From GCA-2698665 sp038101125 (GTDB lineage: Bacteria; Pseudomonadota; Gammaproteobacteria; GCA-002705445; GCA-002716945), in NCBI GenBank assembly GCA_038101125.1, contig JAYNVZ010000029.1:1-12806 (forward strand): 12,806 bases of DNA, in the 5' to 3' direction. The first letter of the stretch is position 1, and each line of letters opens with the position of its first letter. Below, piece by piece: positions 1-7,463 of this stretch. The translations under genes were made by a program, and so were the position numbers. The notes beneath the pieces were generated by a model. That model made no database searches. It was given only the letters and a program-made list of their open reading frames with translations, and was not told the DNA's origin.

Positions 1-2121
1 AGACAATAGTGAGTGAGTACCGATAATAATATCTATTTTTCCACTTGCAATATCTTTTTTAGTTGAATTCTTTTCTTTTGTAGTTTGTAGCCTAGATAAT
101 TTTCCAATATTTATTGCTGTATGTGAAAATCTTTTAATAAAAGATTTATAATGCTGTTCTACTAAAATCGTTGTTGGCGCTAAGATCATTGTTTGAGAGT
201 TGTTAATAGCTGCAAGAAATGCTGCTCTCATGATTACTTCAGTTTTGCCAAAACCAACATCGCCACACACGAGCCTATCCATTAGTTTAGAAGACTGCAT
301 ATCATTTAAAACATCATTTATAGCATTATTTTGATCTGTAGTTTCAAGATATGGAAAATCATCCTTAAACTTATTATATTCATCATCTTTGTTAATGAAT
401 ATAAATCCTTTTGTAGCAAGCCTCTTCGATTCAATTTCCAGAAGTTCGACCGCAATATCTTTTATTTTTTTACGAGCTTTATTTTTTATCTTAGTCCAGT
501 AATCATTACCAAGATTATGCAACGGTATGTTTAAACCAGTATGACCTGAGTATTTTTTTATTAAATTAATTGATGTTACTGGTATGTATAGAATATCTTC
601 ATTCGCATATTCAAGCTTTATTAGTTCAGTTTGAATACCCTCGATATCCATATTAATTAATCCTTTATATCTCCCGACACCATATTCATCATGAACAACA
701 GGAGAGTCTATTTCAATTGACGAGATATCATTTATGTAGTTATCAGTTAATTTATTTTGTTTTTTAGTTAGTGATTTGATTGACCTTTTGCCATAAACAT
801 CTTTTGCGCTTATAAAAGATATTTTTTCGGAAAAGTCTATGAACCCCTCGTTAAGAGGTTTCTTGCAAATTATTACTCTTGATTTAATCTTTCTGACATC
901 TGATAAGTTTTCTATTATCATATGCTTGACTTTTATTCTTTCTAACATTTGCACCAGCTCAATTCTAAGGCTATTCCTATCTATACAAAATATAATCTTT
1001 GTAGAAGTGGTATTAATATAGTCTATTAGAGATTTATATGGATCTTTGTATGTGTTATTGACAATCAAGGAGGGGAGTTTACTTATAGCTAGGTTTAATG
1101 ATGAATCATCCTCTTCTATTTTATAAAAAGATAATTTAATATTTTTAAAACTTTTCTTATATTTAAAATATTCATTAGTGCTTATTATTAATTTCTTTGG
1201 CTCTAATAAATACTTTTCTTCTTGATATTTTGAATAATATTCCGCGTATCTTTCGTTAATTAAGTTAATCTCATCTTCGATGTTTTTAACGGAAATTACC
1301 ACATTTATAGATTTAGGTATTAAATCAAAAAAATGTGATAGTCCTTCATAAAACAAAGGAATAATGTTATGCATAGATGTCGTCATCAATCCTTGGCTGA
1401 TTTTTTCATATTCAATATCTGAAATATACTCTTCATCAAATACTTTATTACAAGACTTTTTATATACTGATATTGCATGCTTATCTAATACAATCTCATT
1501 AACAGAACTTAAAGCAAACTCATTAATTTCTCTAATTGTTTTTTGGGTTTCAACATCAAAAAATTTAATAAACTCTATTTTATCACCATCAAATGATAAT
1601 CTAATTGGCTGATCTTCTATGACTGAAAACACGTCTATTATAGATCCTTTAATCGTATATTCACCTTTGTTTAATATTCTATCAGTCCGCTCATATTTCA
1701 TGAGTTTAAGAATATTAATAATATCATTATAGTAGCTATTCGAGTTTATAACTCTATAGTTATCTTTTATATAATCTATAGGTATAATTCTTTTTGTTAT
1801 CGCTGAGTATGTAGATATAATTATATTCTTTTTTGATTCAAATAATTTTCTATATGTTTTGATTCTCTCAGAATTAACTTCACTATCTACAATAATATTT
1901 TCATATGGAAAACACTCATTATCCAAGTATAATAATATTTGATTCTGATCTCGTACAAATAAAGATAGTTCTTCTTTGAAATTTACAGCCTCATTATTAT
2001 TACTAAGCAAAATTATTACATTATCAAAATCATGTGTAAGCTTATCTACTATGTATGTACTAGATGATCCATATAGACCACCAAGCTTAAAATCTTTTTT
2101 GTCTTTAGATATATTTTTCAT
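1..2121 (-). CDS. mfd: Transcription-repair coupling factor Mfd, N-terminal 707 residues (cut by window edge)
   Basis: Mfd is a cytoplasmic ATP-driven DNA translocase that removes RNA polymerase stalled at lesions and recruits UvrA for nucleotide excision repair. The frame is open from the ATG at 2121 to base 1. The first ~330 residues resemble the UvrB-like module (a FPYENI stretch matches the family's LPYD/E region). Residues from 472 (SPVVHDEYGVGRYKG) are the CarD-like RNA polymerase-interacting domain. The translocase lobe carries Walker A GDVGFGKT at 620-627 and PTTILVEQHY, and the window ends at GTHSLLS, just before the expected DEEH box. Residue positions closely match E. coli Mfd (about 1,148 aa), so some 440 C-terminal residues lie outside. 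The N-terminus aligns from LGGLYG onward, supporting this ATG, although no Shine-Dalgarno precedes it: the T-run of a terminator ends about two bases upstream. Confidence 0.95.
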   Translation of the reverse strand, partial: MKNISKDKKDFKLGGLYGSSSTYIVDKLTHDFDNVIILLSNNNEAVNFKEELSLFVRDQNQILLYLDNECFPYENIIVDSEVNSERIKTYRKLFESKKNIIISTYSAITKRIIPIDYIKDNYRVINSNSYYNDIINILKLMKYERTDRILNKGEYTIKGSIIDVFSVIEDQPIRLSFDGDKIEFIKFFDVETQKTIREINEFALSSVNEIVLDKHAISVYKKSCNKVFDEEYISDIEYEKISQGLMTTSMHNIIPLFYEGLSHFFDLIPKSINVVISVKNIEDEINLINERYAEYYSKYQEEKYLLEPKKLIISTNEYFKYKKSFKNIKLSFYKIEEDDSSLNLAISKLPSLIVNNTYKDPYKSLIDYINTTSTKIIFCIDRNSLRIELVQMLERIKVKHMIIENLSDVRKIKSRVIICKKPLNEGFIDFSEKISFISAKDVYGKRSIKSLTKKQNKLTDNYINDISSIEIDSPVVHDEYGVGRYKGLINMDIEGIQTELIKLEYANEDILYIPVTSINLIKKYSGHTGLNIPLHNLGNDYWTKIKNKARKKIKDIAVELLEIESKRLATKGFIFINKDDEYNKFKDDFPYLETTDQNNAINDVLNDMQSSKLMDRLVCGDVGFGKTEVIMRAAFLAAINNSQTMILAPTTILVEQHYKSFIKRFSHTAINIGKLSRLQTTKEKNSTKKDIASGKIDIIIGTHSLLS

Positions 2122-2123
2122 AA

Positions 2124-2157
2124 TAAAAAAAAGCAGCACATATTATGTACTGCTTTT
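2124..2157 (-). terminator. Rho-independent terminator downstream of the rhodanese-like gene
   Basis: Read on the minus strand, the arm AAAAGCAGTACAT (2157-2145), a 3-base loop and the arm ATGTGCTGCTTTT (2141-2129) form a 13-bp stem with one T:G wobble, followed by an unbroken T run to about 2125. This is a textbook intrinsic terminator, 17 bases after the rhodanese stop codon. Its end nearly touches the mfd ATG at 2121, so mfd must be expressed by readthrough, as an almost leaderless message, or under control of this hairpin. Confidence 0.85.
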
Positions 2158-2174
2158 AGTTTATAAACTGTCGT

Positions 2175-2886
2175 TTATTTTACTGTATTAAAACCTAGAA
2201 TTTCCCAAGTTTGCATCCCGCCGCGGAACCATTTAATTTTGTCCGCAGGATAGCCATACTTGAGTAAGCTTTTTATGTTATTTGGTGATTGCCCACACCA
2301 CATACCATTGCAATACATGACAAGTGTTTTAGCATCATCAAAATAGAATAATCCATTTTGCTCTTTTGCTCCAAATTGTTCTGTCATTATTTCTGCAATT
2401 GATATTGGATCCGCACCTTTTGCTTCACTTAGACCAGTCCATGGAATATTCACTGCTCCTGGAATCATGCCTTTAGCTGTCCAATCTGGTGTTCTTGAGT
2501 CGATCAGCATTATTTCAGAACCATCAGGCATTCTTTGACCTTTACTTTGCATTACAGCGTAGTGAATTATTTCTTGCTCTCCTATAGTTTCTACACCAGG
2601 CCTCAACTGCATTGGTTGTATGCAAAATGGCGGGCAAGGTCTTGATGTTTTAGCAAAAGCTGGATTCACTGTATTTTTGTTGTTTTGGTTTCTCATGATT
2701 TTATGACTACCAACATCCACAGAAATACCAATTTCTAATGAATTAGGACCATCAGCTTTTGATATAGCCACGGGTTTATCTGCATATGCAGTTGANNNNN
2801 NNNNNATCAGTCATTGCTCCATTATCAATAGCATATACACTAGATATACTAAAAAAACCTACTAAAATTACTGCTACTATCCTCAT
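2175..2886 (-). CDS. Exported rhodanese-like domain protein, interrupted by an assembly gap
   Basis: Rhodanese domains transfer sulfur via a persulfide on an active-site cysteine; this copy is probably periplasmic, with unknown substrate. The start chosen is the ATG at 2886: a GGAG lies seven bases upstream, and the first residues (MRIVAVILVGFFSISSVYA) form a typical Sec signal peptide with a VYA cleavage site. The frame is interrupted by ten N at 2796-2805. The two flanks stay in one frame only if the true gap is a multiple of three, and both gap edges fall exactly on codon boundaries. Downstream are a CPPFC cysteine pair (2622-2636), the rhodanese fold (LIDSRTPDW, GAVNIPW) and the active-site loop YCNGMWCGQS; its first cysteine (codon 2310-2312) is the likely catalytic one. 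It ends RGGMQTWEILG, normal for the fold. A GTG at 2771 gives a shorter ORF but leaves the export signal unexplained. Confidence 0.85.
2796..2805. other. Assembly gap (10 N) inside the rhodanese-like gene
   Basis: Ten consecutive undetermined bases. The number is probably a placeholder: with exactly ten bases the signal peptide and the rhodanese domain would be out of frame, whereas any multiple of three restores one continuous reading frame. Confidence 0.97.
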
Positions 2887-2945
2887 ATTCCATCTCCGAT
2901 TAATAACAGATAACTGTTTTTGAGCCATCTTTATAATAATTCTAC

Positions 2946-2951
2946 AGTATA
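2946..2951 (-). promoter_or_regulatory. Possible -10 box for the rhodanese-like gene
   Basis: The minus strand reads TATACT here, one mismatch from TATAAT, about 60 bases upstream of the chosen ATG at 2886. No convincing -35 hexamer sits at the usual distance (the sequence there is AATTAT), so this is a weak call in AT-rich DNA. Confidence 0.25.
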
Positions 2952-2991
2952 TGTATATTTAAATGAACATAATTTATCATTATTTCAAGAC

Positions 2992-3013
2992 CGTGGCTGG
3001 GTTTTTTGCCACG
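2992..3013. repeat. GC-rich perfect inverted repeat between aguB and the rhodanese-like gene
   Basis: CGTGGC (2992-2997) and GCCACG (3008-3013) are perfect 6-bp complements around a 10-base loop containing six T. It is conspicuous in an AT-rich spacer. It lies 24 bases past the aguB stop, where a terminator would be expected, but no T-run follows the stem on the minus strand (GTCTTGAAA follows), and on the plus strand the T-run is in the loop. It could be a Rho-assisted 3' end or RNA-stabilising hairpin for aguB, or an operator or leader element for the rhodanese gene. Confidence 0.5.
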
Positions 3014-3037
3014 ATAAAATAGTTAAAATATTGTTAT

Positions 3038-3862
3038 TTACCTGAAATTCCATAATTTTCTATATTTTTTGTTCTTAGATAGGTCAATTGTATGCTTATG
3101 AAAAACTTTCTTATTATCAGATTTATATTCAATATCACCATTTGCATTAGTTATAAAGCTATGTCCCCAGAATCTAATTTTCTTATTTCCATCATATTCC
3201 ACCCCAATTCTATTTGTTACAACAATTGGCGTATTTATCATTAAACTATTTGAGGTAATTGTTTTCAACCATTTATGTTTTTCGTCAGGTAGAGATATTT
3301 TTTTATCACAATTATAGGCAAATCCAATTGATGTGGGGCATAAAATCAAATCAACATTCTTATTCAAAAGTTTATTGTATGACTCTGAATACCACTGATC
3401 CCAACAAATCATCAAGCCAATATTATACTTACCAATCTTTGTTATAGGAAACTGGTTTCTGGATGAAGAAAAATAATAGTCTTCTTCATAACATGTTTCA
3501 CTTGGTATATTTCTTTTTCTATATATTGAAATAATTTTTCCAGCTGGCGATATTAGTATTAGGCTATTATAAAACTTATCATTTAAAGATTCAAAAAACG
3601 GAAACAATATATATATTTTTTTAACTTTTGATAAATCACAAAACTTTTTAACAATATCTGAATTGATACTAATTGCGAATGATTTCTTTTTTTTATCTTT
3701 AGTGATAGGAATATACTTTAAGTAACATAATTCATGTAAAGTCACTATGGTTGTATTTTTTGGATGGAATAGGGAGATCTTACTATAAATTTTATTTATA
3801 TTTTTTTCTAAATTGTCCCCCATAGTCTCTTGGATGATCACTATATCTATTAAATCTTTCAT
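3038..3862 (-). CDS. aguB: N-carbamoylputrescine amidase
   Basis: A cytoplasmic nitrilase-superfamily hydrolase that cleaves N-carbamoylputrescine to putrescine, CO2 and ammonia, the second step of the agmatine route to polyamines. The Glu-Lys-Cys triad is visible as E44 (TLHELC), K116 (YRKRNIP) and C153 (ICWDQW). ICWDQW plus CYEEDYYF and the late VVTNRIG are typical of AguB rather than of nitrilases in general, and the adjacent agmatine deiminase gene supports this. The length (274 aa) is slightly short for a family of about 280-300. Divergent points are LHEL where LPEL is usual and TSNS where QGHA is usual. Translation starts five bases after the aguA stop; an AAGGA SD formed by the last aguA codons lies nine bases upstream, so the pair is one transcript and likely coupled. 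The N-terminal 100 residues are poorly conserved, so specificity rests on the middle and C-terminal motifs and context. Confidence 0.87.
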   Translation of the reverse strand: MKDLIDIVIIQETMGDNLEKNINKIYSKISLFHPKNTTIVTLHELCYLKYIPITKDKKKKSFAISINSDIVKKFCDLSKVKKIYILFPFFESLNDKFYNSLILISPAGKIISIYRKRNIPSETCYEEDYYFSSSRNQFPITKIGKYNIGLMICWDQWYSESYNKLLNKNVDLILCPTSIGFAYNCDKKISLPDEKHKWLKTITSNSLMINTPIVVTNRIGVEYDGNKKIRFWGHSFITNANGDIEYKSDNKKVFHKHTIDLSKNKKYRKLWNFR

Positions 3863-3867
3863 ATTCT

Positions 3868-4929
3868 TTATTCCTTGACAATATTCATACTAAAGCAGTG
3901 AAGCCCGCCTTTCTCATATAAAAGACTGTCACAGAGTATGAATTTTATATCACTATTTTTAAAGATATTTCTTATTTCAATTTTCTTTTTTTCATTTGTA
4001 TGCTCATGCATTGGCATATAAATTATTTCTCCGATCCTAATATAGTTTAAATAAGAAAATGGTAAAATCTCATTACCATCATTCTTGACTATATCTGTCA
4101 AATTATGATTTATCGGTATAATTTTTCTTTTACCAAAATCATTGCTCCATATTTGCTTTTTCAAGTCATTCAATAATCTATAATCCGGGTGTGATTCGTC
4201 ATCAGTAGCCATATAATATATGAATTTTTGTTGATCTAATCTCACTAAATTATCAATATGACCATCTGTATCATCACCACTTAGTACACCAACATCTATT
4301 ACAATAAATTTTTTGTTTAATATATTGTGAAAACCATTTGTTAATATTTTGTTTATTTCATCCCAGCTCATAGAATTATGCTCCATGAGTGGCATTTTAT
4401 TCACCATGCAAAGTTCATCATCATATACTATATTGCCAGGTTCTATAACCAGATCTTCGAATATGTTAAGAGATGCTTTTTTGTTAAAATTTTCTAATGT
4501 AAACTTTTCTATAAAATTTTTAGAAAAAATCTTGTCATTATTGTGTGTATATTTTCCTCCATATCCATTAAATTTCATTATATTAAAATTATACTCATGA
4601 GGTTTTATTTTTAACATGATTGGCCCAATATCTCTCAACCATATATCATCATAATCCATCTCATATATTGTAAAATATTCTTTTTCTTTAACGAATAAAT
4701 CTATATTTCTTTTTATATGCTTCAGATCATCTTCTATACTTCTATTTTTTTTCGTCACAAGGGTTATATGTTTTTTATTTTGCAAACAATCCGATATCAG
4801 TTGATAATATATTTCTAATAATCCCAGCCAATATGGTTCATCCTGATACAAGGAGGGCCAAGCTAATACTATGCCATTCGAATCATAATCATTAAGTAAT
4901 TTAACTTGTGTGATATTTGCTTGGTTCAT
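3868..4929 (-). CDS. aguA: Agmatine deiminase
   Basis: A cytoplasmic pentein-fold enzyme that hydrolyses agmatine to N-carbamoylputrescine and ammonia, feeding the neighbouring AguB. Diagnostic motifs are present: WLRDIGP (97-103), E163 in IEPGNI, TDGHIDN with H224 and D226, and the nucleophile C345 in GGLHC. From memory of the Enterococcus enzyme (D96, E157, H218, D220, C357), all catalytic positions are kept. The usual EGG around the glutamate has become EPG, and the residues after the cysteine (FSMN) differ from the common LTQQ. At 353 aa it is within the usual 340-380. The ATG at 4929 lies only 25 bp from the divergent lolC start; AGGG five bases upstream is a modest SD. Agmatine would come from an arginine decarboxylase elsewhere. 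Generic peptidyl-arginine deiminase-family annotation is the main alternative; the aguB partner argues against it. Confidence 0.9.
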   Translation of the reverse strand: MNQANITQVKLLNDYDSNGIVLAWPSLYQDEPYWLGLLEIYYQLISDCLQNKKHITLVTKKNRSIEDDLKHIKRNIDLFVKEKEYFTIYEMDYDDIWLRDIGPIMLKIKPHEYNFNIMKFNGYGGKYTHNNDKIFSKNFIEKFTLENFNKKASLNIFEDLVIEPGNIVYDDELCMVNKMPLMEHNSMSWDEINKILTNGFHNILNKKFIVIDVGVLSGDDTDGHIDNLVRLDQQKFIYYMATDDESHPDYRLLNDLKKQIWSNDFGKRKIIPINHNLTDIVKNDGNEILPFSYLNYIRIGEIIYMPMHEHTNEKKKIEIRNIFKNSDIKFILCDSLLYEKGGLHCFSMNIVKE

Positions 4930-4948
4930 TAATACCCTATGATATAAT
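4921..4948 (+). promoter_or_regulatory. Extended -10 promoter for lolC-lolD
   Basis: TGATATAAT at 4940-4948 is a perfect extended -10 (TGnTATAAT). A weak -35, TTGGTT (4921-4926), sits 16 bases upstream of the hexamer, inside the start of aguA. Transcription seven bases past the -10 would begin at 4955, the A of the lolC ATG, implying a leaderless mRNA. Confidence 0.6.
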
Positions 4949-4949
4949 A
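4944..4949 (-). promoter_or_regulatory. Possible -10 box for aguA-aguB
   Basis: On the minus strand the same 25-bp spacer reads TATTAT, 14 bases from the aguA ATG, giving a 5' leader of about eight bases that includes the AGGG SD-like motif. It overlaps the lolC -10, so the two promoters could not be occupied at once. No clear -35 is seen inside lolC (TGCTAA at the expected distance). Confidence 0.3.
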
Positions 4950-4954
4950 TTTAT

Positions 4955-6199
4955 ATGCGATTGTTATTAGCATATAGGTTTTTACGGTCGAAAAATAATT
5001 CGAGTTTTATAAATATAATATCAAAAATATCTGTCTTAGGTATTATTCTTGGCATATCAATACTAATTACAGTCATATCTGTTATGAACGGTTTTGAGAG
5101 AGAGTTAAAAGATAAGGTTCTAGGTTTTACATCTCATGTCACAGCTTATTCAAATCATGATACTAATTCTGATTATACGATTTTTGATAATTTTATTAAA
5201 AATGGTGAAATCTCTGGGTATTCACCATATATAGAAAAACAAGTGCTTCTAACATCTAAAAGCGCAACAGCACATTCTTTGATGAGAGCAGTGGCTCCTG
5301 TGCTAGAAAAAAATGTTGGATATATACATGAAAATATTATTACGGGTCAATACAATGATTTATCAAATATCAAACAATCTATAATAATAGGCTCGGGTGT
5401 CGCTAATAAACTTAATGTTAATGTTGGTGATGAAATAAACCTCTTTACTCAATTTAAGCATAGCTCAACTAATAAGATGGTCCAATTTAAAGAAAACTAT
5501 CATGTAGCAGGTATATTTGATGTTGGCATATATGAGTATAATAATGTTTATGCTTTTATAAATATCGATGATTTTTTAACCTCTCTTGAGGTAAACAATA
5601 AAAGAGATATTTATATAAACACCATACGTATAAAACTACCTGATCCATTAAAATCGAAACTATTTTCGGATAAATTTAATAGTGAAATAGATGGATATTA
5701 TGCCCAAGATTGGAGCTATACGCATGAATCTTTGTTCTCGGCAATTAATAATGAAAAGAGAGTTATGTTCATTATTTTAATGTTAATAGTTGCCATAGCG
5801 GCTTTCAATATTGTCTCATCATTATTGATGTTGATCACAAACAAGCAAAAAGAAATTGCAATATTGGTTACACTAGGAGCAACTAGATTTGATGTAATCA
5901 CAATATTCCTGTTACAAGGACTATTTTTAGGCTCAATTGGTATATTTTTTGGAGTATTATTTGGTTTTTTACTAGCAAATAATATTGATGTTATAATCAG
6001 CTCCATTGAGATTTTCTTTAAAATTAACTTGATGCCAGCTGAAATATATCACTTAAATAAGATACCTTCATTGATTAATCATGATGATATAATATTTATT
6101 GTTTTATATACTTTTCTTCTAACTTTAGTATCTGCTATCTATCCAGCAATCAAGGCTTCAAGAATCAAACCCGCGAAAATATTTAGAGGTAATAACTAA
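4955..6199 (+). CDS. LolC/LolE-family lipoprotein-releasing ABC permease
   Basis: Inner-membrane subunit of the Lol exporter, which extracts outer-membrane lipoproteins from the inner membrane and hands them to LolA. The N-terminus (LAYRFLRSK, then MNGFERELKDKVLG) is the family signature. The topology is standard: one membrane helix at about 21-46, a periplasmic domain of about 220 residues, then helices near 270-296, 316-342 and 379-398, ending in the ASRIKPAKIFRG tail. At 414 aa it is full length. LolD follows with a 1-base TAATG overlap, but no second permease is present in this stretch, so this may be the single LolF-type subunit working as a homodimer. I leave the symbol blank because LolC, LolE and LolF cannot be separated with confidence. 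The segment corresponding to the LolA-binding hook lacks the prolines I recall for E. coli LolC. No SD is seen; the promoter geometry suggests a leaderless start. Confidence 0.92.
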   Translation: MRLLLAYRFLRSKNNSSFINIISKISVLGIILGISILITVISVMNGFERELKDKVLGFTSHVTAYSNHDTNSDYTIFDNFIKNGEISGYSPYIEKQVLLTSKSATAHSLMRAVAPVLEKNVGYIHENIITGQYNDLSNIKQSIIIGSGVANKLNVNVGDEINLFTQFKHSSTNKMVQFKENYHVAGIFDVGIYEYNNVYAFINIDDFLTSLEVNNKRDIYINTIRIKLPDPLKSKLFSDKFNSEIDGYYAQDWSYTHESLFSAINNEKRVMFIILMLIVAIAAFNIVSSLLMLITNKQKEIAILVTLGATRFDVITIFLLQGLFLGSIGIFFGVLFGFLLANNIDVIISSIEIFFKINLMPAEIYHLNKIPSLINHDDIIFIVLYTFLLTLVSAIYPAIKASRIKPAKIFRGNN

Positions 6200-6867
6200 T
6201 GCTGATATTAAAAGATTTATCTAAATCATTTTTGATTGATCAATCAGAGTCTAGGATCAATGTCCTCAATAACCTAAATCTAAGCATTGAAACTGGCGCT
6301 ACTGTAGCTCTGACAGGGCCTTCAGGTAGTGGAAAAAGCACTTTATTAAATCTTATATCAGGTATTGATGATGTATCATCAGGTTCTATCATTATTAATG
6401 ATCAAATGATAAATGATCTGAGTCAAAATGAGCTTTGCAATTTTAGGAATCAAAATATTGGAATGATATTTCAATTTTTTAATTTAATAAATGATTTAAC
6501 AGTTATTGAAAATATATCGCTACCTTTATTAATGAGAGGTATTAATAAAAAAAGTATAATGAAAACAGTTGGGAATCTTATTGACAGCATAGGCTTAAGG
6601 GATAGGGCTTCGTATACCACCAACCTTTTGTCAGGAGGAGAAGCTCAGAGAGTTGCTATTGCTCGGGCGCTTGTAACGAAGCCATCTATAATTCTTGCTG
6701 ACGAGCCCACAGGGAACTTAGATAAAAAAAACACAACAAATATAATAGATATATTAATTCAACTATGCAAAGAAAATAAATCAACATTGATTATGGTTAC
6801 ACATGATAATGATTTATTAACTAAGTTTGACAAAACATATACGATTGAGTCTGGAAAAATTTTATAG
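6199..6867 (+). CDS. lolD: Lipoprotein-releasing system ATPase LolD
   Basis: Cytoplasmic ATPase that powers the Lol permease encoded immediately upstream. All ABC motifs are intact: Walker A GPSGSGKST (40-48), the Q-loop in FQFFNLI, signature LSGGE (144-148), Walker B LADEPTGNLD with D168-E169, and the switch histidine H202 in VTHD. LADEPTGNLD and LLSGGEAQRVAIARAL are typical of the LolD/MacB group. At 222 aa the length is normal. Its ATG shares one base with the lolC-type stop codon, and GAGG lies about ten bases upstream within the end of that gene, so translation is coupled. It ends one base from the end of the convergent DUF2062 gene; I saw no hairpin terminator between them. Confidence 0.95.
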   Translation: MLILKDLSKSFLIDQSESRINVLNNLNLSIETGATVALTGPSGSGKSTLLNLISGIDDVSSGSIIINDQMINDLSQNELCNFRNQNIGMIFQFFNLINDLTVIENISLPLLMRGINKKSIMKTVGNLIDSIGLRDRASYTTNLLSGGEAQRVAIARALVTKPSIILADEPTGNLDKKNTTNIIDILIQLCKENKSTLIMVTHDNDLLTKFDKTYTIESGKIL

Positions 6868-6868
6868 T

Positions 6869-7372
6869 TTATTTTTTTGATCTTTGTAATCTATTATATG
6901 CATAAAATCTCCATAGCATATGCATAATAAAATAACCCAGTATGCTTGACATGATTCCAATAATTAATGTTCCAACTAATAATGGCTGCCAAATATTTCC
7001 AAATGCACTAAATATCCATTCAGAAGATAACTGAAATTCCTCATAAACTGGATTTATGCCCAATACAAAATTCCCAAATAAATAGCCAATATACATCATG
7101 GCGGGCATTGTTATGGGATTGCTTATCCATACGCCTGCTACCGATAATGGAAGATTTGCTCTAAATAATACAGCACAATAAGCTGCCGGTATCATTTGAA
7201 AAAACATCGGCATCCATCCCCAAAAAACACCAATAACAGTTGCTCTGCAGAAAGATAACCTGTTAAATCTCCAAAGATCTTCATGAAAAAGAGAATTGCC
7301 TAAAAAATTTAGGAATTTATACTCTTTTACCATCTCGCGATTAGGAGTGTATTTCTTAAAAAACTTTCTCAT
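6869..7372 (-). CDS. DUF2062 family small inner-membrane protein
   Basis: A 167-residue membrane protein of unknown biochemical role. It matches DUF2062: a basic N-terminus, a first hydrophobic stretch (43-70) containing GVFWGWMPMFFQM, the RANLPLS turn, the conserved SNPIT motif at 84-88 with a helix to about 104, and a last helix around 126-155 before a basic tail. This family commonly sits beside lol, comEC, exbBD and msbA-lpxK genes in gammaproteobacteria, as it does here between lolD and msbA, although it is on the opposite strand. No SD precedes the ATG; TATAAC lies nine bases upstream of it on the minus strand, so its message may be leaderless. Function beyond the family is not assigned. 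Confidence 0.88.
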   Translation of the reverse strand: MRKFFKKYTPNREMVKEYKFLNFLGNSLFHEDLWRFNRLSFCRATVIGVFWGWMPMFFQMIPAAYCAVLFRANLPLSVAGVWISNPITMPAMMYIGYLFGNFVLGINPVYEEFQLSSEWIFSAFGNIWQPLLVGTLIIGIMSSILGYFIMHMLWRFYAYNRLQRSKK

Positions 7373-7463
7373 GTGTTATAGTTATACTAATAAATAGATA
7401 TTTTTACTAGAAAATGTATTAATATCTTATATTACTACATATCTTTTACATTTTATAAACTAT
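7373..7463. promoter_or_regulatory. 91-bp divergent promoter region between DUF2062 and msbA
   Basis: Extremely AT-rich spacer that must start both the msbA-lpxK-kdsB-mdh transcript and the DUF2062 transcript. Plus-strand -10 candidates are TATATT (7428-7433, with TTTACT 19 bases upstream) and TATAAA (7454-7459), the latter only four bases before the msbA ATG. On the minus strand TATAAC (ending nine bases before the DUF2062 ATG) is the best candidate. None has a good -35 at ideal spacing and no SD precedes either gene. The exact promoters cannot be decided by eye. Confidence 0.4.

Noticed and set aside
331..1612. Three plus-strand ORFs of 60-82 codons inside the first 2 kb.
   Set aside because: They are antisense to the clearly conserved mfd frame, have no recognisable motifs and no SD, and their hydrophobic look is what the complement of an AT-rich coding frame gives.
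1976..2191. Plus-strand 71-codon ORF running through the mfd start and the terminator.
   Set aside because: Antisense to mfd and to a terminator hairpin; no family resemblance.
2887..3037. Possible riboswitch or small RNA gene in the longest spacer.
   Set aside because: Only one short hairpin is present; I see no pattern of a known riboswitch and no promoter-plus-terminator arrangement for an sRNA.
5716..6006. Minus-strand 96-codon ORF within the lolC-type permease gene.
   Set aside because: Lies opposite well-conserved transmembrane segments of the permease; no SD and no recognisable domain.
6860..6885. T-rich run at the lolD/DUF2062 junction as a bidirectional terminator.
   Set aside because: There is a T run but no GC-containing stem on either side, so I cannot support an intrinsic terminator.
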